Shown here one piece after another: positions 1 to 12,497 of a DNA stretch of 64,000 nt (within the stretch, counting starts at the first letter, position 1; each line of letters starts with the position of its first letter). The position numbers were made by a program, and so were the translations under genes. The stretch comes from Acinetobacter sp. HY1485. GTDB taxonomy: Bacteria > Pseudomonadota > Gammaproteobacteria > Pseudomonadales > Moraxellaceae. The stretch covers positions 1 through 64,000 of the forward strand of contig NZ_JANKZG010000009.1 in NCBI RefSeq assembly GCF_027568475.1, written 5' to 3'. The notes beneath the pieces are model-generated. The model was not told where the DNA came from. It was given only the letters and a program-made list of their open reading frames with translations, and did no database searches.

Positions 1-164
1 ATTACTAGCAATATTCGCTCAAATAAATTTTCGAGTAAATTCTTACTAATTGTAACCAATGATTTTAATTTATCAGTGATCAATCAGTAAAAATCCACAC
101 AAGTTGTTCTTCAATTCTCTTAATGATTTTCTCGCTAATTCGTCATCAGCGAGCTAGGTCGGCT
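1..164 (-). other. Probable rRNA operon leader (5' part, upstream of 16S)
   Basis: Read on the minus strand, this AT-rich stretch follows two promoter-like elements (165-192 and 266-313) and holds no credible gene. It begins with an inverted repeat, CTCGCT (131-136) paired with AGCGAG (148-153), resembling the boxB part of an rRNA antitermination leader. A segment reading GAAGAACAACTTGTGTGG on the minus strand (about 94-111) resembles sequence I associate with Acinetobacter rRNA leaders and spacers; that is memory, not a search. I infer that a 16S rRNA gene starts just left of the window on the minus strand. Confidence 0.55.
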
Positions 165-192
165 ATGTTACTCGATTTAAAATCTTTGTCAA
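165..192 (-). promoter_or_regulatory. Promoter P2-like, probable rrn promoter
   Basis: On the minus strand there is a perfect -35 TTGACA (187-192), a 16-bp spacer, and TAACAT as -10 (165-170). It lies about 75 bp downstream of a second promoter with TATAAT. Tandem strong promoters with no coding sequence after them fit an rRNA operon. Confidence 0.6.
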
Positions 193-265
193 CATGTTTT
201 TTAGCTTCTTCGTAATTCGTTGTTTCTTAACAACTTTTTCTCAGTCGCCCTGCCTATGGATACGC

Positions 266-313
266 ATTATAGACAATCCCCCATACAACACAACCCTTTT
301 TTTTGCTTTTTTT
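266..313 (-). promoter_or_regulatory. Promoter P1-like with A-tract UP element, probable rrn promoter
   Basis: The minus strand carries a perfect TATAAT (266-271) followed by GCG, a GC-rich discriminator typical of stringently controlled stable-RNA promoters. A weaker -35 (TTGTGT, 288-293) sits 16 bp upstream. Long A-tracts (complement of T8 at 297-304 and T7 at 307-313) lie directly upstream of the -35, as in an UP element. Confidence 0.6.
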
Positions 314-349
314 AACGAGTGTTTGTTTTATAAGCAAAAAGGGATGTTT

Positions 350-375
350 TGCACTGATTTTCCCTTTTCAGTGCA
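350..375. terminator. Hairpin between def and the rrn promoters
   Basis: TGCACTGA (350-357) pairs perfectly with TCAGTGCA (368-375) around a 10-nt loop. It lies 6 bp after the def stop. On the minus strand no immediate U-run follows, so it is a weak intrinsic terminator at best; the T-rich side faces the plus direction. Confidence 0.35.
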
Positions 376-381
376 TTATTT

Positions 382-906
382 TTAGCGTTTGACTGCTACT
401 TTTTCACGTTGGCGAACTACTTTTTCTACTTTTTCACGTGCTCGCTGACGTTTAAGTGGTGATAAATAGTCTACGAATAGTTTTCCATTGAGATGATCCA
501 TCTCGTGTTGGATACAAATTGCGAGTAAACCTTCTGCTTCTACTTCTATTATTTCGCTTTCTAAATTCATATATTGAATTTTTACATGCGTTGGACGGCT
601 TACTTTGTCATAAATTTGTGGAACAGATAGACAACCTTCTTCATAAGGTTCTTTTTCTTGAGTGAGCGGTGTAATTTTTGGGTTAATAAAAACCATGGGT
701 TGATCTTTGTTTTCTGATAGATCCATGACAATTAGTTGAATGTGTTGATCAACTTGTGTTGCAGCTAAGCCAATCCCTGGTGCGTCATACATGGTTTCAA
801 ACATGTCATCGACCAATTGGCGAATTTGAGCTGTGATTTTTTCCACTGGTTTAGCAATGGTACGTAATCTTTGGTCTGGAAAGCTTAGGATAGGAAGTAA
901 AGCCAT
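382..906 (-). CDS. def: Peptide deformylase
   Basis: Removes the N-formyl group from the first methionine of new proteins, in the cytoplasm at the ribosome exit. The 174-residue product has all three family motifs in order: GIGLAATQ (44-51), EGCLS with metal-ligand Cys92, and HEMDH with ligands His134 and His138 and catalytic Glu135. The frame is open 11 codons further upstream, but the ATG at 906 has a near-perfect GGAGGAG ribosome site and begins the usual MALLPIL N-terminus. It is divergent from the LysM gene and lies upstream of the probable rrn promoters. The function is secure. Confidence 0.95.
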   Translation of the reverse strand: MALLPILSFPDQRLRTIAKPVEKITAQIRQLVDDMFETMYDAPGIGLAATQVDQHIQLIVMDLSENKDQPMVFINPKITPLTQEKEPYEEGCLSVPQIYDKVSRPTHVKIQYMNLESEIIEVEAEGLLAICIQHEMDHLNGKLFVDYLSPLKRQRAREKVEKVVRQREKVAVKR

Positions 907-1013
907 ATCTCCTCCGAGTAAAATCTGGCTGAATGACAATCGGTCATAGAAATGTGTTGTATACTTTCGTTATTATAACGCAACTAACAAGTATCCTTTT
1001 AGGAATTACGATA

Positions 1014-2144
1014 ATGAAAACTATTTTTAGTACTTTGGGGTTTAAGAAGAGTGTTGTTGCTTTGGCTTTAGGAACCGCTTTTTCTTTGGGTGCTGTATCA
1101 ACTGTTGGTGCTTCGCCAAATGTTGCACCTGCAAAATTAAAAAATAATGCTGCACCTGTGTATGTAGTACGTAAGGGTGATACGTTATGGGATATTTCTG
1201 GGAAATTTTTAAAACAACCATGGCGTTGGAAAGAAATTTGGGCAGGTAATCGTTATATTAAAAACCCTAATTTGATTTACCCTGGGGATCGTTTATTGTT
1301 GTGTTCAGTAAATGGTCGCCCGCTTGTTGGTAAAGACGAGGGGGATGGTTGTGCAGGGATTATTCGTCGCCATTCTCAAACTCAAGTCGCTGAACCTCAA
1401 GTGCGTGTAGAATCAAGTACAAATAGTATTCCTTTAATTCCATTGAGTGATATTGAGTCGTGGTTATATCGTGCAGATATTGTTTCTCCTGATTCAGTTA
1501 CCAATACGCCCTATGTGGTAGGTGCACCAGACGGTCGTTTAATTGTAGGCGACGGTCAAACTTTATATGCGCGTGGTAATGGCATGGAAGTTGGACAAAA
1601 ATATGGAATTTATCATACGACTGAGCCTTATTTTACTGTAGATGAAAAGGGTAAAAAACATATCATTGGTGTTGAAGTAATGGAAGTTGCCTCTGGGATT
1701 GCAACCGAAATGAATGGCGATATTGCAACGGTTGAAGTATCTAAAAGTTATAATCAAGAAATTAATCGTGGTGATTTGATTTTGCCAGAATATGAATCTG
1801 GTTTACCGTCTTTATTTTTTCCAGCTGATGAGCATAGTGTACGTGAAGGTGGGCAAATTGTACGTGTCCTTGGTTCTATTGGTGATGCAGCCAAACGTAG
1901 TGTAATTACTATTAATCGTGGTACAGCTGATGGTGCTGAAATTGGACAGATATTTAATGTTTATCAACAAGGTAATGTTGTTAAAGATACGCGTTCTAAT
2001 CAAATGATTCATTTACCTGATCATAAAGTGGGTAATGTTATGATTTTTAAGACATTCGATCAGTTTAGTTATGCCTATGTACTAGAAAGTGCATTACCAA
2101 TGAAAGTAGGCTCTTTTGTACGTGCACCGCGAGATAGTGATTAA
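1014..2144 (+). CDS. Exported LysM-domain protein
   Basis: A 376-residue protein with a signal peptide (positive KK at 11-12, hydrophobic core, probable cleavage near Ala34) and one LysM peptidoglycan-binding domain at about 50-96 (VRKGDTLWDIS ... NPNLIYPGDRL). The remaining ~270 residues resemble the long C-terminal region of LysM proteins found beside dprA in many proteobacteria; no catalytic motif is visible. The ATG at 1014 is preferred over an open start at 933 because it starts the signal peptide and has AGGA upstream. It is probably cotranscribed with dprA, whose ATG lies 3 bp after its stop. A periplasmic cell-wall-binding role is inferred. Confidence 0.8.
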   Translation: MKTIFSTLGFKKSVVALALGTAFSLGAVSTVGASPNVAPAKLKNNAAPVYVVRKGDTLWDISGKFLKQPWRWKEIWAGNRYIKNPNLIYPGDRLLLCSVNGRPLVGKDEGDGCAGIIRRHSQTQVAEPQVRVESSTNSIPLIPLSDIESWLYRADIVSPDSVTNTPYVVGAPDGRLIVGDGQTLYARGNGMEVGQKYGIYHTTEPYFTVDEKGKKHIIGVEVMEVASGIATEMNGDIATVEVSKSYNQEINRGDLILPEYESGLPSLFFPADEHSVREGGQIVRVLGSIGDAAKRSVITINRGTADGAEIGQIFNVYQQGNVVKDTRSNQMIHLPDHKVGNVMIFKTFDQFSYAYVLESALPMKVGSFVRAPRDSD

Positions 2145-2147
2145 TCT

Positions 2148-3248
2148 ATGATGAACCAAATTTCTGAACATCATATTTGTTATATTAAACTTTGGTATTT
2201 GGTTCAACATTCTATTCGTAGTTTTAATTATCTTGTTCAGTATTTTGGTAGTGCTGAACAAGCTGTTTTACCAAAAAATTTATCTAAGTGGGCTGAACTT
2301 AAGCTTCATAAAAATCATGTAAAGCGTGCTTTAGTATTTTACACACCCGAAGAACAAAAAAAGTTTGAAATCATTTTAATTACGCTTAAACGGCATTGCG
2401 ACTTTATTTGCTGTATTGAAGATGATACGTATCCTCAACAGTTATTACCCTATGAAGACAAACCGCCTATTTTATTTGGTGAAGGCAATTTAGTACTTTT
2501 AAATAAACCACAAGTTGCAATTGTAGGAAGTCGTAAAGTATCTAAACAAGGCGCACAAATTAGTTATGAATTTGCCTGTGGTTTAGGACAATCTGATTTA
2601 GTTATTACAAGTGGCTTAGCAGAAGGTGTAGATGCTGCTGCACACTATGGTGCTTTATCAAGCACAATTGCTGTGATGGCAACAGGTATAGATCGTACCT
2701 ATCCTGCACATCATGTAGAGCTTAGACAGAAAATTATTCAGCATCAAGGTACAATAATTACAGAGTTTTTACCTTTTACAGCACCTTTAAAAGCTTATTT
2801 TCCACGCCGAAATAGAATTGTGAGTGGTTTAAGTTTGGCTGTTGTTGTCACTGAAGCAACTGTAAAAAGTGGTTCGTTGGGTACTGCAAAATGTGCTGCA
2901 GAACAAGGAAAAGTTATTTGTGTTGTCCCTAGTCATATTTGTAGTGAACACAATAAAGGTGGTCACCAATTAATTCGAGAAGGTGCTGTCTTAATTGATC
3001 ATCCTGATCAAATTTTAGAGGAAATTGCTTTACCAGTTCAATGGCAAACTCAAAGCCATCAGCCTGATATCCCGTTACATTTAAATGAAATTTATTTAGC
3101 TTTAGATTGGATTGGCCAAGAGATTGAACAGATTGTCCAAATAACAGCTATGCCAATTCATTTAATTAATGCAGGTTTAACGGAGTTAGAAATTTTAGGC
3201 TTATGTATTCAACAACAAGGGCGTTATCTTAGGTTTAAGACATGTTAA
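2148..3248 (+). CDS. dprA: DNA processing protein DprA (natural transformation)
   Basis: DprA binds incoming single-stranded DNA and loads RecA during natural transformation. The 366-residue product has the Rossmann-like DprA fold: VAIVGSRKVSKQG at about 123-135, then SGLAEGVDAAAH, FPRRNRIVSGLS and SGSLGTA, and a C-terminal winged-helix region (about 300-360). The length is normal. Two ATG codons (2148 and 2151) are possible starts. The 3' end overlaps tsaC by 7 bp, which supports a lysM-dprA-tsaC operon, an arrangement common in gammaproteobacteria. Naturally competent relatives use this gene. Confidence 0.93.
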   Translation: MMNQISEHHICYIKLWYLVQHSIRSFNYLVQYFGSAEQAVLPKNLSKWAELKLHKNHVKRALVFYTPEEQKKFEIILITLKRHCDFICCIEDDTYPQQLLPYEDKPPILFGEGNLVLLNKPQVAIVGSRKVSKQGAQISYEFACGLGQSDLVITSGLAEGVDAAAHYGALSSTIAVMATGIDRTYPAHHVELRQKIIQHQGTIITEFLPFTAPLKAYFPRRNRIVSGLSLAVVVTEATVKSGSLGTAKCAAEQGKVICVVPSHICSEHNKGGHQLIREGAVLIDHPDQILEEIALPVQWQTQSHQPDIPLHLNEIYLALDWIGQEIEQIVQITAMPIHLINAGLTELEILGLCIQQQGRYLRFKTC

Positions 3249-3799
3249 ATATTTCTGAAGCAAGTCGTGTTTTACACTCAGGTGGTACACTTGCCTATCC
3301 TACAGAAGCTGTATGGGGTTTAGGTTGTGATCCTTATAATGAACTTGCTTTTAAAAAAATTCTCAAACTAAAAGAACGCCCTATTGAAAAGGGTGTCATT
3401 TTGCTTGCAAGTTCTATTGAGCAAGTTGAACCATTGTTGCGTTCACTCAATTCAAAGCGTTGTGATGACATTATTCAGAGCTGGCTATCAGTTTCTGAGC
3501 GTGCCACCACATGGCTTTTACCTGTCACATCGGATATTCCACAATGGATTATTGGTCAGCATACTCAAGTGGCAGTAAGAGTAACGCAACATACCTTATG
3601 TAAGGCACTATGTAATGAGTTTGGAAATTTTATTGTGTCAACAAGTGCTAATCCTGCGGGGTTATCTCCTGCAACAAACTTAGAAAAAGCGAAACAATAT
3701 TTTGGTAATCAAACAGAGTATATAAATGGCAATCTAGGTACATGCCAAGAACCAAGTCGTATTATAGATGCAATCACAGGACAGGTAATTCGCGGATAA
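3242..3799 (+). CDS. tsaC: L-threonylcarbamoyladenylate synthase (TsaC/YrdC)
   Basis: Makes threonylcarbamoyl-AMP from threonine, bicarbonate and ATP, the first step of t6A37 modification in tRNAs that read ANN codons. The 185-residue product is a single YrdC domain: GGTLAYPTEAVWGLGCDP near the N-terminus, then KLKERPIEKG (nucleotide and threonine site) and VSTSANPAG. Its length matches the short TsaC type without the Sua5 extension. It overlaps dprA and is the last gene of that operon. Confidence 0.93.
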   Translation: MLNISEASRVLHSGGTLAYPTEAVWGLGCDPYNELAFKKILKLKERPIEKGVILLASSIEQVEPLLRSLNSKRCDDIIQSWLSVSERATTWLLPVTSDIPQWIIGQHTQVAVRVTQHTLCKALCNEFGNFIVSTSANPAGLSPATNLEKAKQYFGNQTEYINGNLGTCQEPSRIIDAITGQVIRG

Positions 3800-3831
3800 A
3801 AAAAAGCTCAGTCAAAAATTGGTGACTGAGC
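3799..3831 (-). terminator. Intrinsic terminator facing the minus strand
   Basis: GCTCAGTCA (3806-3814) pairs with TGACTGAGC (3823-3831). An A8 tract just before it becomes a U-run only for minus-strand RNA, so it best ends transcripts from the DMT gene about 250 bp away. It has no T-run for tsaC. The rest of 3832-4080 is AT-rich and I see nothing in it. Confidence 0.5.
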
Positions 3832-4080
3832 ATGAAAACGATGTAATACAAACATCTGAAGGTTCTAGAGAAGAAATTTACAGCAAATTCATTAGAACGG
3901 GACAGATTATCTACAAAATTAGTTGGAATTAAAAATAGTTTTTAACTATAAATAGAGCCTAAAAAATTAATTAGTAAATTTAAATAAAATTTCTATCTAT
4001 TGGTTTTTAATCAATAAAAATTTATTTTCTATTCCTTTATAATATTCAATTAATGTCTAAAAATATGTTTATTATTTAGC

Positions 4081-4938
4081 CTATTGTTTTTTCTGTGCCA
4101 AAATAATGCCACCTAAAATAATTAAACCACCCACGGTATGAAATATTGTCCAACTTTCTGATAACCAAAATGTGGCAATAACTGCTGTAAAGACAGGCAT
4201 TAAATTCATAAAAATACTGGTACGGTTTGGTCCAATAAAACTAACCGATTTCATCCATAAAAAAGGTGCGATTAAAGATGGAAAAATCCCTGCATACAAA
4301 ATACTTGATGCGTTCTGACTATTAATATGGTCAAGTCCAAACCAATAAATTAAAGGTAAATGATAAATAAGTGCAAAGATAATCTGTACATATAAACTTA
4401 ATAATAATGGAAGTTGAATTTTCCATTTTTTAAGAAAAACACCATAAAATGCATAGAAGAAAACTCCTACTAGCATTAACGCATTACCTAAAAAACTACC
4501 GTGACTTATTAGATTACTCATATGCCCCTGACTTAAAACATAAAGTAATCCTAAAAAGGACAATACACCGCCAACAATTGCAAAAATAGTGGGTTTTTCT
4601 TTAAGTACAATCAAAGAAACTAAAATTGTAAATACAGGAATAAATGCATTGATTAATCCCATATTTGTTGCCGTTGTATAGTGCGAAGCAGTGTAAGCAA
4701 GTCCTTGATAAAGTACCATTCCAAAAGCACTCAATACAGCAAGTTGCGGTAAATATTGTTTGATCTGTGGGGATTGCTGAATTACTTTTTTAAAAATAAA
4801 AGGTGTAAGCAGTAAAAAAGCAATAAGCCAACGATAAAAACTAATACTGACAGGAGATACAAATTCTGCAACATAACGAGTAACTACAATATTAAGTGCC
4901 CAAATAAAAACAGCAAAAATTGGTAATAATTGAACCAT
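4081..4938 (-). CDS. EamA/DMT-family transporter
   Basis: A 285-residue inner-membrane protein with about ten hydrophobic segments in two EamA-type halves (first half from FAVFIWALNIVVTRY; second half around LVGVFFYAFYGVFLKKW). Members export metabolites, amino acids or drugs; the substrate cannot be told from sequence. The start at 4938 has GAGG about 6 bp upstream and begins directly with the first membrane segment; the frame is open to 5037 but that extension would run into the divergent gene. It is divergent from the AraC-type gene at 5029, which probably controls it. Confidence 0.85.
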   Translation of the reverse strand: MVQLLPIFAVFIWALNIVVTRYVAEFVSPVSISFYRWLIAFLLLTPFIFKKVIQQSPQIKQYLPQLAVLSAFGMVLYQGLAYTASHYTTATNMGLINAFIPVFTILVSLIVLKEKPTIFAIVGGVLSFLGLLYVLSQGHMSNLISHGSFLGNALMLVGVFFYAFYGVFLKKWKIQLPLLLSLYVQIIFALIYHLPLIYWFGLDHINSQNASSILYAGIFPSLIAPFLWMKSVSFIGPNRTSIFMNLMPVFTAVIATFWLSESWTIFHTVGGLIILGGIILAQKKQ

Positions 4939-5028
4939 AGCCCACCTCACTTTTAATTTTGTTATTCTGAACTTTGTCTGAAATAATATAAATAAGGATT
5001 TTTGGACATTTGCTAGGAAAATAAGACA

Positions 5029-5754
5029 TTGGATCATTTAATAGAACTACACGAATTTTTCTTTGAACCTGCTTGTGAGATAGATTTACATTCTGGTTTA
5101 TGGGGTGATTTTAATTTTAGTTTGGATGGACTTTTACAATTACAAATTGAAGATCAAATTTTTATTACACCTTTGAATTATGGTTTATGGATTCCCCCTC
5201 AAGTTGCTCATTGTTGTTTACAGATAGATCGAAAAATTAGCCATTTTATTTGTATTAAAATTCATCCATCTTTATCAGAGCAAATTGCTACCACACCTAA
5301 AACATTAGTGACACAACCCTTTTTTCATTTATTAGTTAAAGAAGCACTTAAACAAAAAGAAATTTGCTTAACTTCTTATCGACATCTTTTACAAGTTATT
5401 TTTGATCAACTTAAAAATGCAGAATCTTATGACCAATATTTACCTAAAAGTAATCACCCTGTTTTAAGCGAAATTTTGAAAGAAATTGGACACACCAAAC
5501 GTTTTAATGAAGCAACAGCAAAAATTTTACAAGAATTTAAATTAAGCGAACGGCATATTTTTAGATTGTGTTTACAAGAACTTGAAATTTCTTTAACCGA
5601 ATGGCGAAACAGAGCCAAATTATTATTTGCGATTGCTGAGCTACAAAATAAAAAAAGTATTAAAGAGGTAAGTTATGAATTGGGCTATCAGCACAGTTCT
5701 AGTTTTATTGAATTTTTTAAACGCTATACAGGTAAAACACCCTCTCAAATATAA
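5029..5754 (+). CDS. AraC-family transcriptional regulator
   Basis: A 241-residue regulator. The N-terminal part (about 1-110) looks like a cupin-type effector domain with the PLNYGLWIPPQVAH segment typical of this group; the C-terminal ~100 residues carry two helix-turn-helix units, the second ending in the family pattern VSYELGYQHSSSFIEFFKRYTGKTPSQI split across 213-241. The proposed start is TTG at 5029 with AGGA upstream; a later start is possible. It is divergent from the DMT exporter with 90 bp between the starts, so it is a likely regulator of that gene, by inference from position. Confidence 0.85.
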   Translation: MDHLIELHEFFFEPACEIDLHSGLWGDFNFSLDGLLQLQIEDQIFITPLNYGLWIPPQVAHCCLQIDRKISHFICIKIHPSLSEQIATTPKTLVTQPFFHLLVKEALKQKEICLTSYRHLLQVIFDQLKNAESYDQYLPKSNHPVLSEILKEIGHTKRFNEATAKILQEFKLSERHIFRLCLQELEISLTEWRNRAKLLFAIAELQNKKSIKEVSYELGYQHSSSFIEFFKRYTGKTPSQI

Positions 5755-5781
5755 AAAAGCCACCCGAAGGTGGCTCTTTTT
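5752..5781. terminator. Bidirectional terminator between the AraC gene and atpC
   Basis: AGCCACC (5758-5764), loop CGAA, GGTGGCT (5769-5775), with T5 after it and A6 before it. It can end the AraC-gene transcript and, on the other strand, the ATP synthase operon, whose stop lies 2 bp away. Confidence 0.85.
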
Positions 5782-5783
5782 AA

Positions 5784-6203
5784 TTACATTGCACGATTTT
5801 TAACTTTACGGATTGTTTCTAACTGACCTGCAATTTCTGAAAGAGATGCAAGTGCAGCAGTAGAGTCCAATTCAGACTTAGCATTTGCAAGCATTTGCTC
5901 AGCAGTTTTACGTGCTTCTGCAATTGCAGCTTCGTCTAAGTTTTCTGCACGAAGTGCTGTATCAGCAAGTACTGTTACAACATTTGGCTGAACTTCTAAC
6001 ACACCGCCTGATACATAGATAATTTCTTCTGTACCATTTTCCAAAAGAACACGAATTGGTCCTGGATGGAGTAAAGTTACAAGTGGAGCATGACTTGGCA
6101 TAATACCAAGCTCACCGCCAACACCTTTTGCAATCAGCATTGTCACTGCGCCAGAGAATAAAGATTCTTTAACACTTACGACATCACATTGCATAGTTGC
6201 CAT
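5784..6203 (-). CDS. atpC: ATP synthase F1 epsilon subunit
   Basis: The epsilon subunit links the rotor stalk to the c-ring and can inhibit ATP hydrolysis. The 139-residue product has the N-terminal beta sandwich (MQCDVVSVKESLFSG, GELGIMPSHAPLVTLLHPG) and a C-terminal two-helix region, at normal length. The ribosome site CGGAGG sits 7 bp before the ATG. It is the last gene of the atp operon, 17 bp after atpD. Confidence 0.95.
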   Translation of the reverse strand: MATMQCDVVSVKESLFSGAVTMLIAKGVGGELGIMPSHAPLVTLLHPGPIRVLLENGTEEIIYVSGGVLEVQPNVVTVLADTALRAENLDEAAIAEARKTAEQMLANAKSELDSTAALASLSEIAGQLETIRKVKNRAM

Positions 6204-6220
6204 GAGATTACCTCCGAAAC

Positions 6221-7642
<1,422 letters not shown>

Positions 7643-7658
7643 TCAAATTTCAATATAG

Positions 7659-8528
7659 TTAAACGGCAGCGGCACCACCAACGATCTCAGAAATTTCCTG
7701 AGTAATCGCGGCTTGACGCAGCTTGTTGTAAACGAGTTGTAGGTCTTTGATCAGCTGACCTGCGTTGTCGGTTGCAGCTTTCATTGCCACCATACGCGCA
7801 GACTGTTCACACGCAATATTTTCAATTACGCCTTGATAAACCATAGACTCGATGTAGCGAACCAATAAACCATTGAGCAATTGTTCTGCCTCTGGTTCAT
7901 AGATATAGTCCCAACCGTATTGACGGTTTAAACTTTCGCCTTCTTCTGCTGGAGCTAAAGGAACAAGTTGTTCAACTTTTGGCTTCTGTGTCATTGCATT
8001 GACAAAACCATTTGATACTAAATAAATGCGATCAAGTTCGCCTTTATCAAATGCGTCAAGCATTACTTGTACTGAGCCAGAAAGCTGATCTAAGCTTGGT
8101 GCATCACCAAGTTGTGTTGTCGCTCCAAGCACTTTACCGCCGTAGCTTTTAAAAAACGACACCGCTTTTTGACCAATTAAAGCAAATTGAACTTCAATTG
8201 ATTGCTCTTTTTGTTGCTGAACGTGCTGAACAATTTTTTTAAACAAGTTAATGTTTAAACCACCTGCTAGACCACGATCTGAAGACACGATGATATAACC
8301 AACGCGTTTTACAGGACGATCTACCATATAACGGTGTTTGTATTCAGGGTTTGCCTGTACCAAATGAGCAATTACACGGTGCATATTTTCGGCATACGGA
8401 CGCCCTGCAGCCATACGCTCTTGCGCACGACGCATTTTTGAAGCAGCGACCATTTGCATTGCACGCGTAATTTTTTGCGTACTTTTAATGCTGGCTACTT
8501 TGGCGCGTATTTCTTTTAAATTTGCCAT
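7659..8528 (-). CDS. atpG: ATP synthase F1 gamma subunit
   Basis: Central rotor shaft of F1. The 289-residue product begins [20 protein letters not shown] and ends with the conserved helix that includes [16 protein letters not shown]. The length is normal for gammaproteobacteria. Its place after atpA and before atpD is canonical. Confidence 0.97.
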   Translation of the reverse strand: MANLKEIRAKVASIKSTQKITRAMQMVAASKMRRAQERMAAGRPYAENMHRVIAHLVQANPEYKHRYMVDRPVKRVGYIIVSSDRGLAGGLNINLFKKIVQHVQQQKEQSIEVQFALIGQKAVSFFKSYGGKVLGATTQLGDAPSLDQLSGSVQVMLDAFDKGELDRIYLVSNGFVNAMTQKPKVEQLVPLAPAEEGESLNRQYGWDYIYEPEAEQLLNGLLVRYIESMVYQGVIENIACEQSARMVAMKAATDNAGQLIKDLQLVYNKLRQAAITQEISEIVGGAAAV

Positions 8529-8587
8529 ATGCTTAACCTACTGTTCGAAAGCTTAAAAACAGCTTCCGAACATTGATCCGTGAAAAC

Positions 8588-10132
8588 TTAGTAAGTTTGA
8601 GTCGCTTTGAAGTTCTCAATACCTGCTTTAATTGCAGCTTCGATGTCTTTGTCGTAGTTACCAGTTGCATCGATGTTTTGCATTAATTCAGCGTATTCTG
8701 AACGGAAGTACGCAATTAACGCTGTATCAAAGTCTACAATTTTCTTCACTTCAACGTCAGTCATGTAACCTTCGTTAGAAGCGTAAATTGAAACTGCTTG
8801 ATCTGCAATTGAGTATGGCGCATATTGCTTTTGCTTCATCAACTCAGTTACACGTTGACCGTGTTCAAGTTGTTTACGTGTTGCTTCATCAAGATCAGAA
8901 GCAAACTGAGCAAATGCTGCCAATTCACGGTATTGTGCCAACGCGGTACGGATACCACCAGATAGCTTTTTGATGATCTTCGTTTGAGCAGAACCACCAA
9001 CACGCGATACCGAAATACCTGCGTTTACCGCAGGACGAATACCTGCGTTAAATAATGATGTTTCTAAGAAGATCTGACCATCTGTAATCGAAATTACGTT
9101 TGTTGGTACGAATGCAGATACGTCACCTGCTTGAGTTTCAATAATTGGTAAAGCAGTTAATGAGCCAGTTTGACCTTTAACTTCACCTTTAGTGAATTGC
9201 TCAACGTAGTCAGCAGATACACGAGATGCACGCTCAAGAAGACGCGAGTGAAGATAGAATACGTCACCTGGGTATGCTTCACGACCTGGTGGGCGACGTA
9301 ATAATAATGAGATTTGACGGTAAGCAACAGCTTGCTTAGACAAATCATCATAAATAATTAACGCATCTTCACCACGGTCACGGAAGTATTCACCCATTGT
9401 ACAGCCAGAGTACGGTGCTAAGTACTGCATTGCAGCAGGATCAGCAGCGGCAGCAGCCACAACAGTGGTATATTCCATTGCGCCAGTTTCTTCTAGCTTG
9501 CGTACAACGTTTGCAATAGTCGATTGTTTTTGACCAATTGCAACATATACACATTTAATGCCAGAATTTTTCTGAGCGATGATCGCATCGATCGCCATTG
9601 CTGTTTTACCAGTTTGGCGGTCACCAATAATCAACTCACGCTGACCACGACCAACAGGAATCATTGTATCTACTGATTTATAACCAGTTTGTACAGGTTC
9701 ATCTACACTTTGACGCCAAATTACACCAGGTGCTACTTTTTCAACAGCATCTGTAAGTTTTGCGTTAAGTGGACCTTTCCCGTCAATTGGGTTACCCAAA
9801 GCATCTACAACACGGCCAAGAAGTTCTGGACCTACTGGAACTTCTAATACACGACCAGTACAACGTGCTTTTTGTCCTTCTTGAAGGCTTAGGTAGTTAC
9901 CTAAAACAACGGCACCCACTGAATCCTGTTCTAGGTTCAGTGCCATACCAAATAAGCCGCCTTCAAACTCAATCATTTCACCGTACATTGCATCAGCAAG
10001 ACCGTGAATACGCACGATACCGTCAGATACCATAACAATGGTACCCTCATTTTTAGCGGTCGCACTTGTGTCCAGATCGCTGATACGCTGTTTAATGAGC
10101 GCACTGATCTCGGATGGATTCAGTTGTTGCAT
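8588..10132 (-). CDS. atpA: ATP synthase F1 alpha subunit
   Basis: Regulatory nucleotide-binding subunit of F1. With the start at 10132 ([10 protein letters not shown]) the product has 514 residues, the family norm; an extra five codons upstream are unlikely. The P-loop GDRQTGKT is at 170-177, and the conserved [11 protein letters not shown] and [22 protein letters not shown] segments follow (the second spans about 297-318). AGGA lies upstream of the start. Confidence 0.98.
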   Translation of the reverse strand: MQQLNPSEISALIKQRISDLDTSATAKNEGTIVMVSDGIVRIHGLADAMYGEMIEFEGGLFGMALNLEQDSVGAVVLGNYLSLQEGQKARCTGRVLEVPVGPELLGRVVDALGNPIDGKGPLNAKLTDAVEKVAPGVIWRQSVDEPVQTGYKSVDTMIPVGRGQRELIIGDRQTGKTAMAIDAIIAQKNSGIKCVYVAIGQKQSTIANVVRKLEETGAMEYTTVVAAAAADPAAMQYLAPYSGCTMGEYFRDRGEDALIIYDDLSKQAVAYRQISLLLRRPPGREAYPGDVFYLHSRLLERASRVSADYVEQFTKGEVKGQTGSLTALPIIETQAGDVSAFVPTNVISITDGQIFLETSLFNAGIRPAVNAGISVSRVGGSAQTKIIKKLSGGIRTALAQYRELAAFAQFASDLDEATRKQLEHGQRVTELMKQKQYAPYSIADQAVSIYASNEGYMTDVEVKKIVDFDTALIAYFRSEYAELMQNIDATGNYDKDIEAAIKAGIENFKATQTY

Positions 10133-10172
10133 TGCGCTATTCCTCAATCTTTGATTAGTTCAGTCTTATTGC

Positions 10173-10709
10173 TTAGGCAAGAAGACGAGTCCGCATTTTT
10201 TCAAGCTTGTTAAGCGCAGAGTCATCTATCACTTGATCGCCTGCACGAATTACAACACCTGCAATAAGCGCAGGATTAACTTCTACAGATACATTTACAG
10301 CACTATTAAAACGCTTTTCTAGCGCATGTGTAAGTAGCTGTTCTTGTACAGAAGTTAATGGTAGAGCCGATTCAATTACTGCATCTACCGTATTGTTATT
10401 TTGTGCTTTAAGCTGTTCATATTCTGCTTCAATTTCAGGAAGCAATGACAAACGGTCATTTTCTGCAAGAAGTGTCAAAAAGTTTGACACTTGCTGAGTT
10501 TGCGCTTCACCTAAAACTTTAGCAAAAAGCTTAACTTGCTCACTTGGAGTAAGTTCAGGGCGATTTAAATAAGCGGAAAATGCTTCGTCTTGCACCGCAG
10601 CACTGAGCACTTGTAACGCATTCGACCAATTGTCAGTTGCACCTTGCTCCGAAGCGAAAGCAAATGCTGCTTTAGCGTACGGGCGTGCCAACGTCAAGAG
10701 TTCAGCCAT
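10173..10709 (-). CDS. atpH: ATP synthase F1 delta subunit
   Basis: Peripheral-stalk subunit that joins b to the top of F1 (OSCP homologue). The 178-residue product starts [16 protein letters not shown], the family N-terminus, and has the C-terminal [20 protein letters not shown] motif. Twelve base pairs separate it from atpF. Confidence 0.96.
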   Translation of the reverse strand: MAELLTLARPYAKAAFAFASEQGATDNWSNALQVLSAAVQDEAFSAYLNRPELTPSEQVKLFAKVLGEAQTQQVSNFLTLLAENDRLSLLPEIEAEYEQLKAQNNNTVDAVIESALPLTSVQEQLLTHALEKRFNSAVNVSVEVNPALIAGVVIRAGDQVIDDSALNKLEKMRTRLLA

Positions 10710-10721
10710 GTTTCGCCTCGC

Positions 10722-11192
10722 TTAAAGTTTAGCAGCCAGCTGAGTCAGCATGGCATTGTGAGCTTCTGCATCAACATTTTGGTTAAGAATTTTTTCTGCA
10801 CCATCAACTGCTAAAGCAGCAACTTGTTGACGTAATTCTTCGCGAGCAGAATTGATGTCTTGATCAACAGCTTCTTGAGCTTGTTGACGAATACGTTCAC
10901 CTTCAGCAGATGCTTGAGTACGCGCTTCTTCGACCAATTGTGCTGCACGACGGTTCGCTTGTTCAATCAATTGAGCCGCTTGTGCTTTTGCCGCTTCTAG
11001 CTCTTGTTTCACTTGTGATTGTGCATCAGCAAGATCTTCTTTCGCTTTTTCAGCAGCATTTAAGCCATCAGCGATACGACGCTGACGCTCACTAATCGCA
11101 TTGATTAGTGGTGGCCAAACAAACTTCATGCAAAATGCGACAAACATCGCAAACGCAATCGCTTGGCCAATCAATGTGAGGTTGATATTCAT
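10722..11192 (-). CDS. atpF: ATP synthase Fo b subunit
   Basis: Forms the membrane-anchored peripheral stalk. The 156-residue product has one N-terminal membrane helix (about 6-27) followed by a long charged Ala/Glu/Gln-rich coiled coil, the standard b-subunit design and length. It lies between atpE and atpH. Confidence 0.96.
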   Translation of the reverse strand: MNINLTLIGQAIAFAMFVAFCMKFVWPPLINAISERQRRIADGLNAAEKAKEDLADAQSQVKQELEAAKAQAAQLIEQANRRAAQLVEEARTQASAEGERIRQQAQEAVDQDINSAREELRQQVAALAVDGAEKILNQNVDAEAHNAMLTQLAAKL

Positions 11193-11229
11193 TGCAATTC
11201 CTCAAATGGTGGTTTAGGAATTAAGATGA

Positions 11230-11493
<264 letters not shown>

Positions 11494-11529
11494 TTATAAA
11501 TTAAGCCTAACCTTTGTTAGGCAATACCA

Positions 11530-12408
<879 letters not shown>

Positions 12409-12497
12409 TCACACCTGGTCAATGTCAATTACGAAAAAGAGTGAACGAATATCGCGCGCTGCTAGATATCTCGTTACTCTCTAATATTTTTATGCGT

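Noticed and set aside
194..385. 63-codon plus-strand open frame near the left edge
   Set aside because: It lies antisense to the rrn-like promoters, has no ribosome site and is rich in Phe from T-tracts.
9157..9351. Minus-strand open frame inside atpA
   Set aside because: A second frame of atpA on the same strand, without ribosome site or recognisable product.
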